A stretch of DNA of 7,589 bases from Akkermansia muciniphila (GCA_945872195.1 CAMBZO010000120.1:1-7589), one strand, 5' to 3'. Numbered from the stretch's first letter, positions 1 to 6,749 are shown. The notes: generated from the sequence alone by a model not told the origin. Translations and numbers: made by a program.

Positions 1-381
1 GGCCAGACGATTCCGCACGGCGACGCGAGTTTCGATGCAGCCCTGCTGGTGGATGTGCTGCATCACACGGAATCGCCGGAGGTGCTGTTGCGCGAAGCCG
101 GGCGTGTCGCGCGGACGCTGGTGGTGAAGGACCACACGCTCACTGGCTGTCTGGCCGGACCCACCCTGCGCGTGATGGATTGGGTGGGCAACGCGGCGCA
201 CGGGGTTGCGCTGCCTTACAACTACCAGACGCAGGCGCAGTGGCGGGAGAGGTTCGCGTCGCTTGGATTGCGGGTTGAGGAATGGCGGAGTGACTTGCGC
301 CTCTATCCTTGGTTTGCCGACTGGTTATTCGGAAGGCAACTCCACTTGCTGGCTCGCCTAACGCCGGAGGGGCCAGCGTGA
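1..381 (+). CDS. Class I SAM-dependent methyltransferase, C-terminal part (5' end outside window)
   Basis: The reading frame is open from base 1, so the gene starts upstream and only its last 126 residues are visible. The segment begins with the typical second half of a methyltransferase type 11 domain: an acidic strand and loop 'FDAALLVDVLHH' (about residues 11-22 of the visible part), followed by a helix 'SPEVLLREAGRVAR' and a strand 'TLVVKDH' where these enzymes position SAM and substrate. The tail has the usual 'YNYQTQAQWRERFASLGL' lid-type helix and a final 'LHLLARL' strand. The SAM-binding glycine motif must lie upstream of the window. The family transfers a methyl group from SAM, but the substrate cannot be read from the sequence. 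The stop overlaps the GTG start of the next gene by four bases, so the two are probably translated together. The family call is firm; the substrate is unknown. Confidence 0.85.
   Translation, partial: GQTIPHGDASFDAALLVDVLHHTESPEVLLREAGRVARTLVVKDHTLTGCLAGPTLRVMDWVGNAAHGVALPYNYQTQAQWRERFASLGLRVEEWRSDLRLYPWFADWLFGRQLHLLARLTPEGPA
366..372 (+). promoter_or_regulatory. Shine-Dalgarno sequence deciding the GTG start at 378
   Basis: GGAGGGG sits five bases before the GTG at 378, inside the last codons of the upstream methyltransferase gene. It supports GTG 378 over the earlier in-frame ATG at 309, which would create a long overlap with the upstream gene and has no comparable ribosome binding site. 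Confidence 0.6.
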
Positions 382-1121
382 GCGCATCGGACAAAGCCAC
401 GGAAGTGTGGGAGGCGGCTTACCTGCGGTTCGAGACGCCAGAGGAGGAAATCGCGAAGTTCACGCGGCGACTTCTGCAACTCGGCGCGCGTCAGTGGCCG
501 CGAGATGCGGCGGTGGTGGAGCTGTTCTGCGGACGCGGAAACGGTCTGCGCGCGATGGCTCAGTTGGGCTTTGTTCGTCTTGCGGGTGTGGATATTTCGC
601 AACGGTTGCTGGCCTTGTGTCCTCCGGAGCACGGCCGCCATTGTGCGGATTGCCGGACGCTGCCATTCGTGACGGCGAGCCAGGACATATTGATCGTGCA
701 AGGCGGACTGCATCATCTTGCGAAGTTGCCGGAGGATCTGGAGCGGGTGCTGGCGGAGGCGTCGCGGGTGTTGCGTCCCGGGGGGCGATTCATCGTGGTC
801 GAGCCGTGGCTGACGCCGTTCCTTTCGCTGGTTCACGCGGGGTGCCGGCAATCATGGCTGCGTAAGATTTCGAGTAAGGTGGATGCGCTGGCGGAAATGA
901 TCGATGGCGAGCGCGCCACTTACGAGCAATGGCTGGGGCAACCGGAGGCGGGGTTGCGGAGTCTCGAAGCAAGTTTCATCACAGAGCGAAAAAGTATTGG
1001 CTGGGGAAAACTGATGTGGGTGGGGCGGCGGAATGGGGAATCGGGAATTGGGAATGGGGAATCGGGAAATCGTGCATCGCGCGCGGTGGCTGACGTGCGA
1101 CGGGAGGGCAGGGGAGGGTGA
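378..1121 (+). CDS. SAM-dependent methyltransferase (type 11/25-like)
   Basis: This is a 247-residue protein from the GTG at 378, chosen for its Shine-Dalgarno sequence and the GTGA overlap with the upstream stop. The class I methyltransferase motifs appear in order. Motif I is 'VVELFCGRGNGLRAM' (residues 46-60), the glycine loop that binds SAM. The acidic ribose-binding strand is 'AGVDIS' (69-74). Motif II is 'DILIVQGGLHHL' (103-114), and motif III is 'VLRPGGRFIVVEPW' (131-144). Residues after about 145 form a substrate-side cap with several helices. The conserved part seems to end near 'WGKLMWVGRR' (209-218). The last ~29 residues (RNGESGIGNGESGN...) are low-complexity and are encoded partly by a G-rich heptad DNA repeat, so the tail looks like repeat-derived extension, not a functional domain. 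Its stop overlaps the glycosyltransferase start (GTGA). Two adjacent methyltransferases before a membrane glycosyltransferase suggest a cell-surface or lipid-linked saccharide pathway; the substrate is unknown. Confidence 0.85.
   Translation: MSASDKATEVWEAAYLRFETPEEEIAKFTRRLLQLGARQWPRDAAVVELFCGRGNGLRAMAQLGFVRLAGVDISQRLLALCPPEHGRHCADCRTLPFVTASQDILIVQGGLHHLAKLPEDLERVLAEASRVLRPGGRFIVVEPWLTPFLSLVHAGCRQSWLRKISSKVDALAEMIDGERATYEQWLGQPEAGLRSLEASFITERKSIGWGKLMWVGRRNGESGIGNGESGNRASRAVADVRREGRGG
1036..1070 (+). repeat. Five tandem GGGAATN heptads, G-quadruplex candidate
   Basis: Five consecutive 7-base units are visible: GGGAATC, GGGAATT, GGGAATG, GGGAATC and GGGAAAT. The result is five runs of at least three G separated by exactly four bases, the classical spacing for an intramolecular G-quadruplex on the coding (mRNA-sense) strand. 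The array lies in the last ~85 bases of the methyltransferase gene and ends about 47 bases before the glycosyltransferase start. Seven is not a multiple of three, so the unit is translated in all three frames in turn, giving the odd 'NGESGIGNGESGN' peptide. Confidence 0.85.
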
Positions 1122-2791
1122 AGCTCGAGAGTCAATTGCGTTGGGTGTTCGCTGTGCAAGCCGTCCTGCTCGCGGTCGCGGCGTGGCGGAATCTGCACCA
1201 ACTCAATCCCGACGCGATCGCATACATGCGCATCGCAGGCTACTACGCAAACGGACAGACCGAACTGGCCGTGACGGGTTATTGGGGGCCGCTTTTGAGC
1301 TGGCTGATGGTGCCACTGCTGAAGGTGGGCGCGCCCCCGCTGGTGGCGGCGCGTGTGGTGATGGGGGTGTCGGGCGTGGTTTTTCTAGCCGGAGCCGTGG
1401 CCGTGTTTCGAGTGTTTCGGCTGCCGCGTGTTGCGCTGTTGACGGGTGCGTGGGTGGCAGGGGGCTGGTCGGTATTTTGGTCGGTGCGAAATATCACGCC
1501 GGATTTGTTGATGGCGGGCCTCGTGGCTTTGGCCGTGACCGCGACGATGGAATTGTTTCTGCGCCGTAGCCGCCGAGGTGAGGAGGCGGAGCATGTTGGC
1601 AGAAAGCGAATCCGCATCCTGACCTCGGCGGCTACGGCCGGGCTGTGGTGGGGGTTGGCTTATCTGGCGAAGGCTGTGGCGCTGCCTCTCGCGCTCGCCG
1701 CGGCGGCGGGGCTAGCGGTGTTTGCGATGAGCGGACGGCGGGGTTTACGCGCGGAGTTGGCGGCGCGGCTGGGAATGGTCTGCATTTGCACTGCGCTCGT
1801 CGCGGCACCGTGGCTTGGAGTGCTGTCGCAGCACTACGGGAGATTCACCTTCTCGACGACAGGCCCCATCGCACATGCGCTGGCGGGGCCGGGCGAGAAG
1901 GCGGGTTTTCACCCCGCGATGACGACGCTGCACCAGCCGGAAGCAGGGAGAGTGACGCAGTGGGAGGAGCCCTCACGGATGGCGTATCAGCGGTGGTCGC
2001 CGTTCGCGAGCGAGGAAAACTTCCGGCACCAATTGAAGGTCATCGGTGGGAACATCGGCGTTTGCTGGAATTGGCTGAACCCGTGGCGTGCGTGGGTAGC
2101 TGGGGCAGATTCGCCTCCGTGGCGGCGGTGGCTGGGCACATTTGACTTGCTGGGAATCAGCGGGATGGCGGTGCTGCTCGCGGGCGGTTGTGCCGTGAGA
2201 AACCGGCATCGGCTACGACGCGTGCGCTGGTGCTGGGCACTGGTGCCGGTGGCTGCGCTGGGTGGTTTATATCTGCCGTTCTTTGTGATGGCGGAAGACA
2301 ATCGGTATTTTTATCCGGTGCTGCCGTTCCTGTGGGTGCTCGCCGTTGGAGCGTCGGGCTGGGCGGCGCGTAGGAAGAGCCGCGTCGTAGGCGGCACACG
2401 GCAGCTTGCTTTCCGCATTGTGAGCCTCGCATTCGTAACGACCGCGTTGGCATGGCTGGCGGTTGCGTTGGTCCGAATCCCCAATCAAGCGAGCCGCGCG
2501 GCGCATGAGATTGCAGTGCAGCTGAAGCTCAGCGGTCATGTCGGCCCGGTGGCCGGAAGCGGGCTGCTGCCCGGTGGCCGCACGGGGCTTTACACGGCGT
2601 TCCTGCTGGGCGAGCGGTGGCTGGGGGATGATTCGATGGCCGGGCCGGAAGCGTTTCTTGCCAGCGGGGCAACTGTGGTCGTGGTGCGGCGATCCAGCCA
2701 TGCTGAGTTGTTTGCGCGAAATCCGAGTTGGCATTTGGCTGGGCGAGGTGCATCCGAGCAGGTTCTGTATTTTGTCCGGGCAACTCCCTGA
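1118..2791 (+). CDS. Polytopic membrane glycosyltransferase, GT-C fold (GT39/ArnT-PMT-like)
   Basis: This is a 557-residue, strongly hydrophobic protein. It starts with a signal-anchor-like helix (residues 8-22), followed by 'NPDAIAYMRIAGYYANG' (30-46). That is the first extracytoplasmic loop typical of GT-C enzymes, with Asp32 in the position of the catalytic-site Asp. A second conserved-type acidic site is 'NITPDLLMAG' (125-134, Asp129). Further membrane helices fall at about 55-70, 75-97, 105-122, 130-147, 172-205, 218-235, 340-358, 370-392, 398-415 and 434-452. 'EDNRYFYPVLPFL' (393-405) matches the 'RYxxPxxP' segment of GT39 proteins. The final ~100 residues form a soluble tail. GT-C enzymes use polyprenyl-phosphate sugars as donors and act at the outer face of the inner membrane; the acceptor here is unknown. 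The start is the GTG overlapping the upstream stop, with GGAGG at 1103-1107 upstream. Residues 149-174, between two membrane helices, are encoded by an inverted repeat and are unusually basic. The fold call is good; the exact subfamily is uncertain. Confidence 0.8.
   Translation: MKLESQLRWVFAVQAVLLAVAAWRNLHQLNPDAIAYMRIAGYYANGQTELAVTGYWGPLLSWLMVPLLKVGAPPLVAARVVMGVSGVVFLAGAVAVFRVFRLPRVALLTGAWVAGGWSVFWSVRNITPDLLMAGLVALAVTATMELFLRRSRRGEEAEHVGRKRIRILTSAATAGLWWGLAYLAKAVALPLALAAAAGLAVFAMSGRRGLRAELAARLGMVCICTALVAAPWLGVLSQHYGRFTFSTTGPIAHALAGPGEKAGFHPAMTTLHQPEAGRVTQWEEPSRMAYQRWSPFASEENFRHQLKVIGGNIGVCWNWLNPWRAWVAGADSPPWRRWLGTFDLLGISGMAVLLAGGCAVRNRHRLRRVRWCWALVPVAALGGLYLPFFVMAEDNRYFYPVLPFLWVLAVGASGWAARRKSRVVGGTRQLAFRIVSLAFVTTALAWLAVALVRIPNQASRAAHEIAVQLKLSGHVGPVAGSGLLPGGRTGLYTAFLLGERWLGDDSMAGPEAFLASGATVVVVRRSSHAELFARNPSWHLAGRGASEQVLYFVRATP
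1563..1638. repeat. Long imperfect inverted repeat inside the glycosyltransferase gene (REP/MITE-like palindrome)
   Basis: The left arm (1563-1590) and right arm (1611-1638) are reverse complements over 28 bases with two mismatches. The outer 17 bases (core CGTAGCCGCCGAGGT) match perfectly. The loop is 20 bases (1591-1610). The element would fold into a long stable hairpin in DNA or mRNA. It lies wholly inside an open reading frame and encodes a basic loop (about residues 149-174) between two predicted membrane helices, where extra residues are easily tolerated. The shape and position suggest a dispersed palindromic element that landed in a permissive site. Whether other copies exist in the genome cannot be seen here. 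Confidence 0.8.
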
Positions 2792-2904
2792 GTGAATCCA
2801 AGACTTTGGGCTGGAAATTATTCCAGCGGTTCTGTTTCCTTGGCATGCCGCTGGGGAGTGAGATTCATTCCGTGTGCGGCTAGGCAGGTTGGTAAACGAC
2901 GACA
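2792..2904 (+). promoter_or_regulatory. 113-base intergenic gap with a small hairpin; likely end of operon and start region of the FHA-cyclase gene
   Basis: A perfect 7-bp hairpin (GCTGGAA-ATTA-TTCCAGC, 2810-2827) begins 18 bases after the glycosyltransferase stop. It is followed by a T-richer stretch (TTCTGTTTCCTT) with no clean U-run, so it could be a weak terminator or an mRNA-stability hairpin. TTGGCA at 2840-2845 could be a -35 box, but I see no convincing -10 at the right spacing. No strong Shine-Dalgarno sequence precedes the ATG at 2905. The gap and lack of coupling suggest that the next gene is a separate unit. Confidence 0.35.
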
Positions 2905-3759
2905 ATGCAATACTGGCTGGAAACAGATGGCGGGGAGCAATTCCCGCTGCAAGGCACCTGCACCATCGGGCGCCTGCCGGAGAACACGATGGCGATCAAC
3001 GACGGCGAGGTCTCTCGGCGGCACGCCATCATCCACGCGCAGGGCGACGGCGGTTACTACATGGTGGACCTCGGCAGCCGCAACGGCACCATTCTCAACG
3101 GCCAGCGCATGCGGATGCCGGCGCAACTCAAGGACAACGACCGCATCCAGATTTCCACGACCAGCCTCGTCTTCCGCGCGAGCGAGCCGCCAGGTGGCGA
3201 GGGCGAGGAGGCGATGATGACCATCGCCGCCGCGGACCAGATGGCGAAGTCCGGGATGTGCTGGATGCTGGTGGCGGACATCTGCCATTTCACGAAGATG
3301 AGCCAGACCATGCCGCAGGACGACTTGGCGCAGATGGTCGGCAAGTGGGTTCTAGCCTGCAAGCAGACGATTGAGAAGTCGCAGGGACACATCAACAAAT
3401 ACCTCGGCGATGGCTACCTCGCCTTCTGGCCGATGGACATCACCAAGCCCGATGCCATCGCAGCCACTATCAACGCGCTGCGGGCCCAGCAGGCGACGAT
3501 CACCAACATGAAGTTTCGCATCGTGATCCATTACGCGCACGTTCGGATGGACAGCTCGCTGCAACAGGGTGAGGACAATCTCATCGGGCCGCAGGTCAAC
3601 TTCGTCTTCCGCATGGAGAAGGTGTGCGGCGCGTTGAATCAGTTCTGCCTACTCAGCGAGGCGTCGGCGACGGAGCTTCAGCCTTACTTTGAGATGACGG
3701 CGCAGGGCGCACACGCGCTGGGCGGCTTCCAAGGCGAACACAACATGTATTCCTGTTGA
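2905..3759 (+). CDS. FHA domain-class III adenylate/guanylate cyclase fusion protein
   Basis: This 284-residue protein has no signal peptide or membrane segment, so it is cytoplasmic. The ATG at 2905 is set by an in-frame TAA four codons upstream. Residues ~5-92 are an FHA domain, a phosphothreonine-binding module: 'TIGRLPEN' (20-27), 'VSRRHAII' (36-43), 'VDLGSRNGT' (54-62) and N65-G66 are the canonical binding and loop residues. After a short acidic/Gly linker (93-117) comes a class III cyclase domain (~118-284). Its metal-site Asp125 is in 'VADICHFT' and Asp169 in 'KYLGDGYLAFW'. The purine-contacting Lys is probably K165. Asn232 and Arg236 in 'VNFVFRME' match the transition-state pair. The position of the adenine-specifying Asp appears to be Asn225 (with D224 next to it), so substrate choice is uncertain. 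Predicted role: make cAMP or cGMP under control of phosphothreonine binding. It converges with a Ser/Thr kinase gene 65 bases away, a plausible partner. The architecture is firm; the activity is inferred. Confidence 0.9.
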   Translation: MQYWLETDGGEQFPLQGTCTIGRLPENTMAINDGEVSRRHAIIHAQGDGGYYMVDLGSRNGTILNGQRMRMPAQLKDNDRIQISTTSLVFRASEPPGGEGEEAMMTIAAADQMAKSGMCWMLVADICHFTKMSQTMPQDDLAQMVGKWVLACKQTIEKSQGHINKYLGDGYLAFWPMDITKPDAIAATINALRAQQATITNMKFRIVIHYAHVRMDSSLQQGEDNLIGPQVNFVFRMEKVCGALNQFCLLSEASATELQPYFEMTAQGAHALGGFQGEHNMYSC

Positions 3760-3778
3760 GCGCGGAGCAGAGGCGGGA

Positions 3779-3796
3779 GTGGAGACGGGTTTCCAC
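3779..3796. terminator. Weak hairpin between convergent genes, possible bidirectional terminator
   Basis: GTGGAGA and TTTCCAC pair through a CGGG tetraloop (7-bp stem with one G-T pair) in the 65-base gap between two convergent stops. Neither strand has a U-run after the stem, so intrinsic termination is doubtful. I list it because both genes must end here and this is the only stem I see. Confidence 0.25.
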
Positions 3797-3824
3797 CAAA
3801 CAATCCACCTCATGGCATCGGGGG

Positions 3825-6749
3825 CTACTGGTTTCGTGCGTCCCAATCCTTCCAGAAAACCACCGGAGTTTTTGAGCGCGTCCAGGCGTCCTCCGGCACG
3901 AAGAAATCAAGGCGCTTAAGCTTTGGGAGTTGGCGCAGGGCCACCACGGTCGGAGACGGGAATGGCACGGCAAGTTGCTCCAAGCCCTGACATTCCCAAA
4001 GAGGGCTCAGGTCGGGCTGGGTGGGCAGGCTGTCCATGCGCAGCACTTTGAGAGGCATTCCCGCGAGGGGAGCTACGCTGGCGATGGGGGATCTGGACAG
4101 GTTCAAGTATTGGAGCGGCGCGCCGCGCAGTGCATCTAGGCTGCTCACGCGGGTTTCCGACAAATCCAATTCCACGGTGAGTGGCGCACCGCGCAACGCC
4201 CCGATGTCCGATATTTGCGTCAGCGCCAGTTTGAGCACGTCCAGTGGTAAACCGGCCAGCGGGGCGATGGTCGTGATGCCCGTCTCACGCAAGTCCAGCA
4301 GGCGTAGCGAGTTCATGCCCGCGAGGGGCGCGAGATTCTCCACTGGTGTTTTGGAGCAGTCGAGGTGCTGAAGCCGCATTCCCTTCAACGCCGAGATGTC
4401 GCGCACGATGGTCTTGCGCATGATGTTCGTGACGAGGGGCATGTTCGTCAGGGCGGAGAGTTGGCTGACGGTGTTGCTGCTGAAATTCAAGAATTGCAAC
4501 GGAGCGCCTCGAAGCGGATCGAGATTGATCACCTTGGTGCTCTCGATGTTTAGCGAGCGGAGTGGCATGCCGGCGAGTGCCGTGAGGTCTCGTGTGGGCG
4601 TGCGGGAGGCATCGAGCCATTCCAGCTTGATGCCGATGAGTGGCTTCAAGTCGACAATCTTTGTGTCACTGATGTCGAGCCGGGTCAGTGGCAGTCCGGC
4701 GAGCGGACCGAGGTCGAGCAACTCATCGCAGTCTTTCAAATTTAGCTGAGTCAATGGCATCCGCGCCAGCGGACCGAGGTCCGTCAGCCTGCGCATGCGG
4801 GATAGGTTCAGGCTGGTCAGCGACATGCCTTTGAGAGGGTCGAGGTCGGTGAGATTGGTGGAGCCCGCGAGGTTCAAGGTGGTCAGCGGAAGGTTCCTCA
4901 GCGCGGTGAGGCTGGTGACCGGATTCTCGCTGAGGTTGAGATGGTATTGTCCCAAGTCATCGCGCTCCAGCAGCTCCGACTTGATCTGCGCCGCCGTCAG
5001 TTGTCGCCGGAATGTCACCAGCATCTGGGAGTCCGTGGCCGCGACCATGGCGAAGATGCGGCCGGCTTCCTCGACGCGGCCCTGCTCGCGGAATAGCTCG
5101 TAGATGTCCCGTTTGCTCTTGTCGCTGAGTTTCTTGATGTCCTTGTTGTCGCGGATGATGGAGGCACAGATCCTGGAGCTGCGGATGGCATCGGGCAGGC
5201 GTGCGTCAAATTGACGAGCCTTCTCGAAGGACTCCCGAGCTTCGTGAATCTCGAGCAACGACATGTGGATGTTGCCCTTGATGATGTGGAAGCTGCCGTT
5301 TGATTTGTTGAGGGAGATAGCTTGAAGCACGTTCGTCATCGCCTCGCCGAACTTCAGCTCGCGCAACTTGCCTTCTGCGACGGTGGCAAATGATGGCGCC
5401 GTCTCTTGCAGTTTCAACACGAAGGTTTCGGCCTTTTTTCGGGCCTCGTCTGCTAAGCCCTTGCTCTTGGCGAGGCGTCCGATAAAGAGGCCGATCACAG
5501 CGAGGATTGCCAATAGCGCGATGCCGGCCATCACGACCTCCTTCTTGTTCCGTTGAAACAACAGCTTTATCAGCGTGAAGGGGTTAGCATCCTGCGCGCG
5601 AGTAGCGTAGCCGCCCTGGTAGGCCGCGAGGTCCGCCTGCAACTCTTCCACGGTCTGGTAACGCAGCGCACTCTCCCGCGCCATGCACTTCATCGCGACG
5701 GCAGACAGCGCCTCGGGGATCAGGCCATTCGGGCAGTGCGGGGCGATCTTGCCCGAGGGATTTTCAGTCGGCTTGCTGTTGAACGAACTGGGAGAATGGA
5801 TGTTGCCCGAGGTGACCCGGGTGAGAATCTCGTTGAGATTCGTGCCCGTGATCGGCGGCTGCATGGTGAGCGTGTAATAGAGGATGCCGCCCAGTGCGTA
5901 GATGTCCGAGCGCGTGTCAATGTCCGCGACGCGGCCTTCGGCCTGCTCAGGGGCCATGTAGTTCGGCGTGCCCTTCAGCTGTCCGGCCATCGTCGCACTC
6001 GCGTCGGCCCCGTCGCCGGCCAGAGGCCCGGAAAACTCCCCATCCGCTTCCTCCGTGTGCGCTTGGCCCGGCTCTGGCAGCACCTTTGCTATGCCCCAGT
6101 CCAGAATCAGCACCTCGCCGAATTCGCCGATCATCACATTGTCCGGCTTCAAGTCGCGGTGGATCACGCCTCGCGAGTGCGCGTAGGACATGCCGTCGCA
6201 GACCTTTTGGAAGATCGTCAGCAGCCGCGAAATGGGAAACCCCTGGATCGTCTCCGCATTTCCCTCGCGGATGTCCTTGAGGATGTCGCGGAGCGTCCGC
6301 CCCTCGATCAGCTTCATCGTATAATAGATCGTGCCGTCACTGGCCACACCGATGTCGTGCAGCGGGACGATGTTGGGGTGCTCGAGCTGGCCGGTGATCT
6401 GCGCCTCGGCAACGAAGTTGAAGACAGTATGTTCGTTCGCGTTGGCGCTGTTGAGCATCACCTTGAGTGCGACGGTGCGGGCGAGGTTGTTGTCCTTCGC
6501 CTTGAGCACCGCGCCCATACCGCCGGTGGCGATGACTCCCTCGAGCGTGTAAAATCCGGAGCCCGGCGTGCTTTGAGGCGCGGAGGCATTGGGGTCCTCG
6601 CTGCCGCGCGAGGTGAGGAAATGGTTGACGGTGATGTTGCCCCGGCCCGCCTCTATCTCGAGCGTGCGCTTGAGATCTTGGAGCAACTGATCGGCAGCCT
6701 CTCGCCGCGGTGTTACCTTGGCCTGCTCTTTGGCTTTGAACTTGATCAT
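3825..6749 (-). CDS. Receptor-like Ser/Thr protein kinase: kinase-TM-TPR-like-leucine-rich repeats
   Basis: This is a 974-residue protein. An in-frame TAA lies two codons before the ATG, which fixes the start. Residues 1-65 form a charged, presumably cytoplasmic N-terminus. Residues ~66-380 are a Hanks-type kinase domain: nucleotide loop 'ATGGMGAV' (74-81, first Gly replaced by Ala74), Lys96 in 'VALKV', Glu115 in helix C, catalytic 'HRDLKPDN' (197-204), metal site 'DWG' (217-219, Trp in place of Phe), 'GTPNYMAPE' (260-268), 'SDIYALG' (281-287) and the closing Arg363. The activation segment carries a ~30-residue acidic, Ser/Thr-bearing insert (225-257). A single membrane helix spans ~405-426, preceded by Arg/Lys, so the C-terminal half should be outside the cytoplasm. 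Residues ~460-575 look TPR-like ('GEAMTNVLQAISLN', 'HEARESFEKARQFD'). From ~603 come about 14-16 leucine-rich repeats of 21-23 residues. The catalytic residues are complete, so it should be active. It is convergent with the FHA-cyclase gene, its likely partner by domain logic. Confidence 0.93.
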   Translation of the reverse strand: MIKFKAKEQAKVTPRREAADQLLQDLKRTLEIEAGRGNITVNHFLTSRGSEDPNASAPQSTPGSGFYTLEGVIATGGMGAVLKAKDNNLARTVALKVMLNSANANEHTVFNFVAEAQITGQLEHPNIVPLHDIGVASDGTIYYTMKLIEGRTLRDILKDIREGNAETIQGFPISRLLTIFQKVCDGMSYAHSRGVIHRDLKPDNVMIGEFGEVLILDWGIAKVLPEPGQAHTEEADGEFSGPLAGDGADASATMAGQLKGTPNYMAPEQAEGRVADIDTRSDIYALGGILYYTLTMQPPITGTNLNEILTRVTSGNIHSPSSFNSKPTENPSGKIAPHCPNGLIPEALSAVAMKCMARESALRYQTVEELQADLAAYQGGYATRAQDANPFTLIKLLFQRNKKEVVMAGIALLAILAVIGLFIGRLAKSKGLADEARKKAETFVLKLQETAPSFATVAEGKLRELKFGEAMTNVLQAISLNKSNGSFHIIKGNIHMSLLEIHEARESFEKARQFDARLPDAIRSSRICASIIRDNKDIKKLSDKSKRDIYELFREQGRVEEAGRIFAMVAATDSQMLVTFRRQLTAAQIKSELLERDDLGQYHLNLSENPVTSLTALRNLPLTTLNLAGSTNLTDLDPLKGMSLTSLNLSRMRRLTDLGPLARMPLTQLNLKDCDELLDLGPLAGLPLTRLDISDTKIVDLKPLIGIKLEWLDASRTPTRDLTALAGMPLRSLNIESTKVINLDPLRGAPLQFLNFSSNTVSQLSALTNMPLVTNIMRKTIVRDISALKGMRLQHLDCSKTPVENLAPLAGMNSLRLLDLRETGITTIAPLAGLPLDVLKLALTQISDIGALRGAPLTVELDLSETRVSSLDALRGAPLQYLNLSRSPIASVAPLAGMPLKVLRMDSLPTQPDLSPLWECQGLEQLAVPFPSPTVVALRQLPKLKRLDFFVPEDAWTRSKTPVVFWKDWDARNQ
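4032..4943 (-). repeat. Leucine-rich repeat array in the kinase C-terminal half
   Basis: Residues ~603-906 of the kinase are built from units with the pattern LxxLxLxxTxIxDLxPLxGMP. Clear units include 'LTSLNLSRMRRLTDLGPL', 'LTRLDISDTKIVDLKPL', 'LRSLNIESTKVINLDPL', 'LRLLDLRETGITTIAPL' and 'LQYLNLSRSPIASVAPL'. The unit starting 'LVTNIMRKTIVRDISAL' (about 772-788) has lost the central 'LxLxx' leucines and is degenerate. Two irregular repeats (about 900-948) cap the array. Such arrays form a curved solenoid for protein or peptide binding. Confidence 0.85.

Noticed and set aside
309..377. An upstream ATG that would add 23 residues to the second methyltransferase.
   Set aside because: It would overlap the previous gene by 73 bases, while GTG 378 has a GGAGGGG ribosome binding site and a GTGA overlap.
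1036..1070. CRISPR-like array because of regular repeats.
   Set aside because: Units are 7 bases without spacers; this is a simple tandem repeat.
1033..1569. A 178-codon + strand frame overlapping the methyltransferase end and the glycosyltransferase start.
   Set aside because: Gly/Arg-rich out-of-frame translation; the overlapping frame carries the clear GT-C motifs.
2267..2905. A 212-codon open frame on the - strand under the glycosyltransferase 3' end.
   Set aside because: Composition is Pro/Arg/Gln-rich shadow sequence, with no motif and full overlap with a well-supported gene.
3825..6749. Frameshift or truncation of the large kinase gene.
   Set aside because: The frame is continuous over 974 codons with complete catalytic motifs and regular repeats; the start is fixed by an in-frame stop just upstream.
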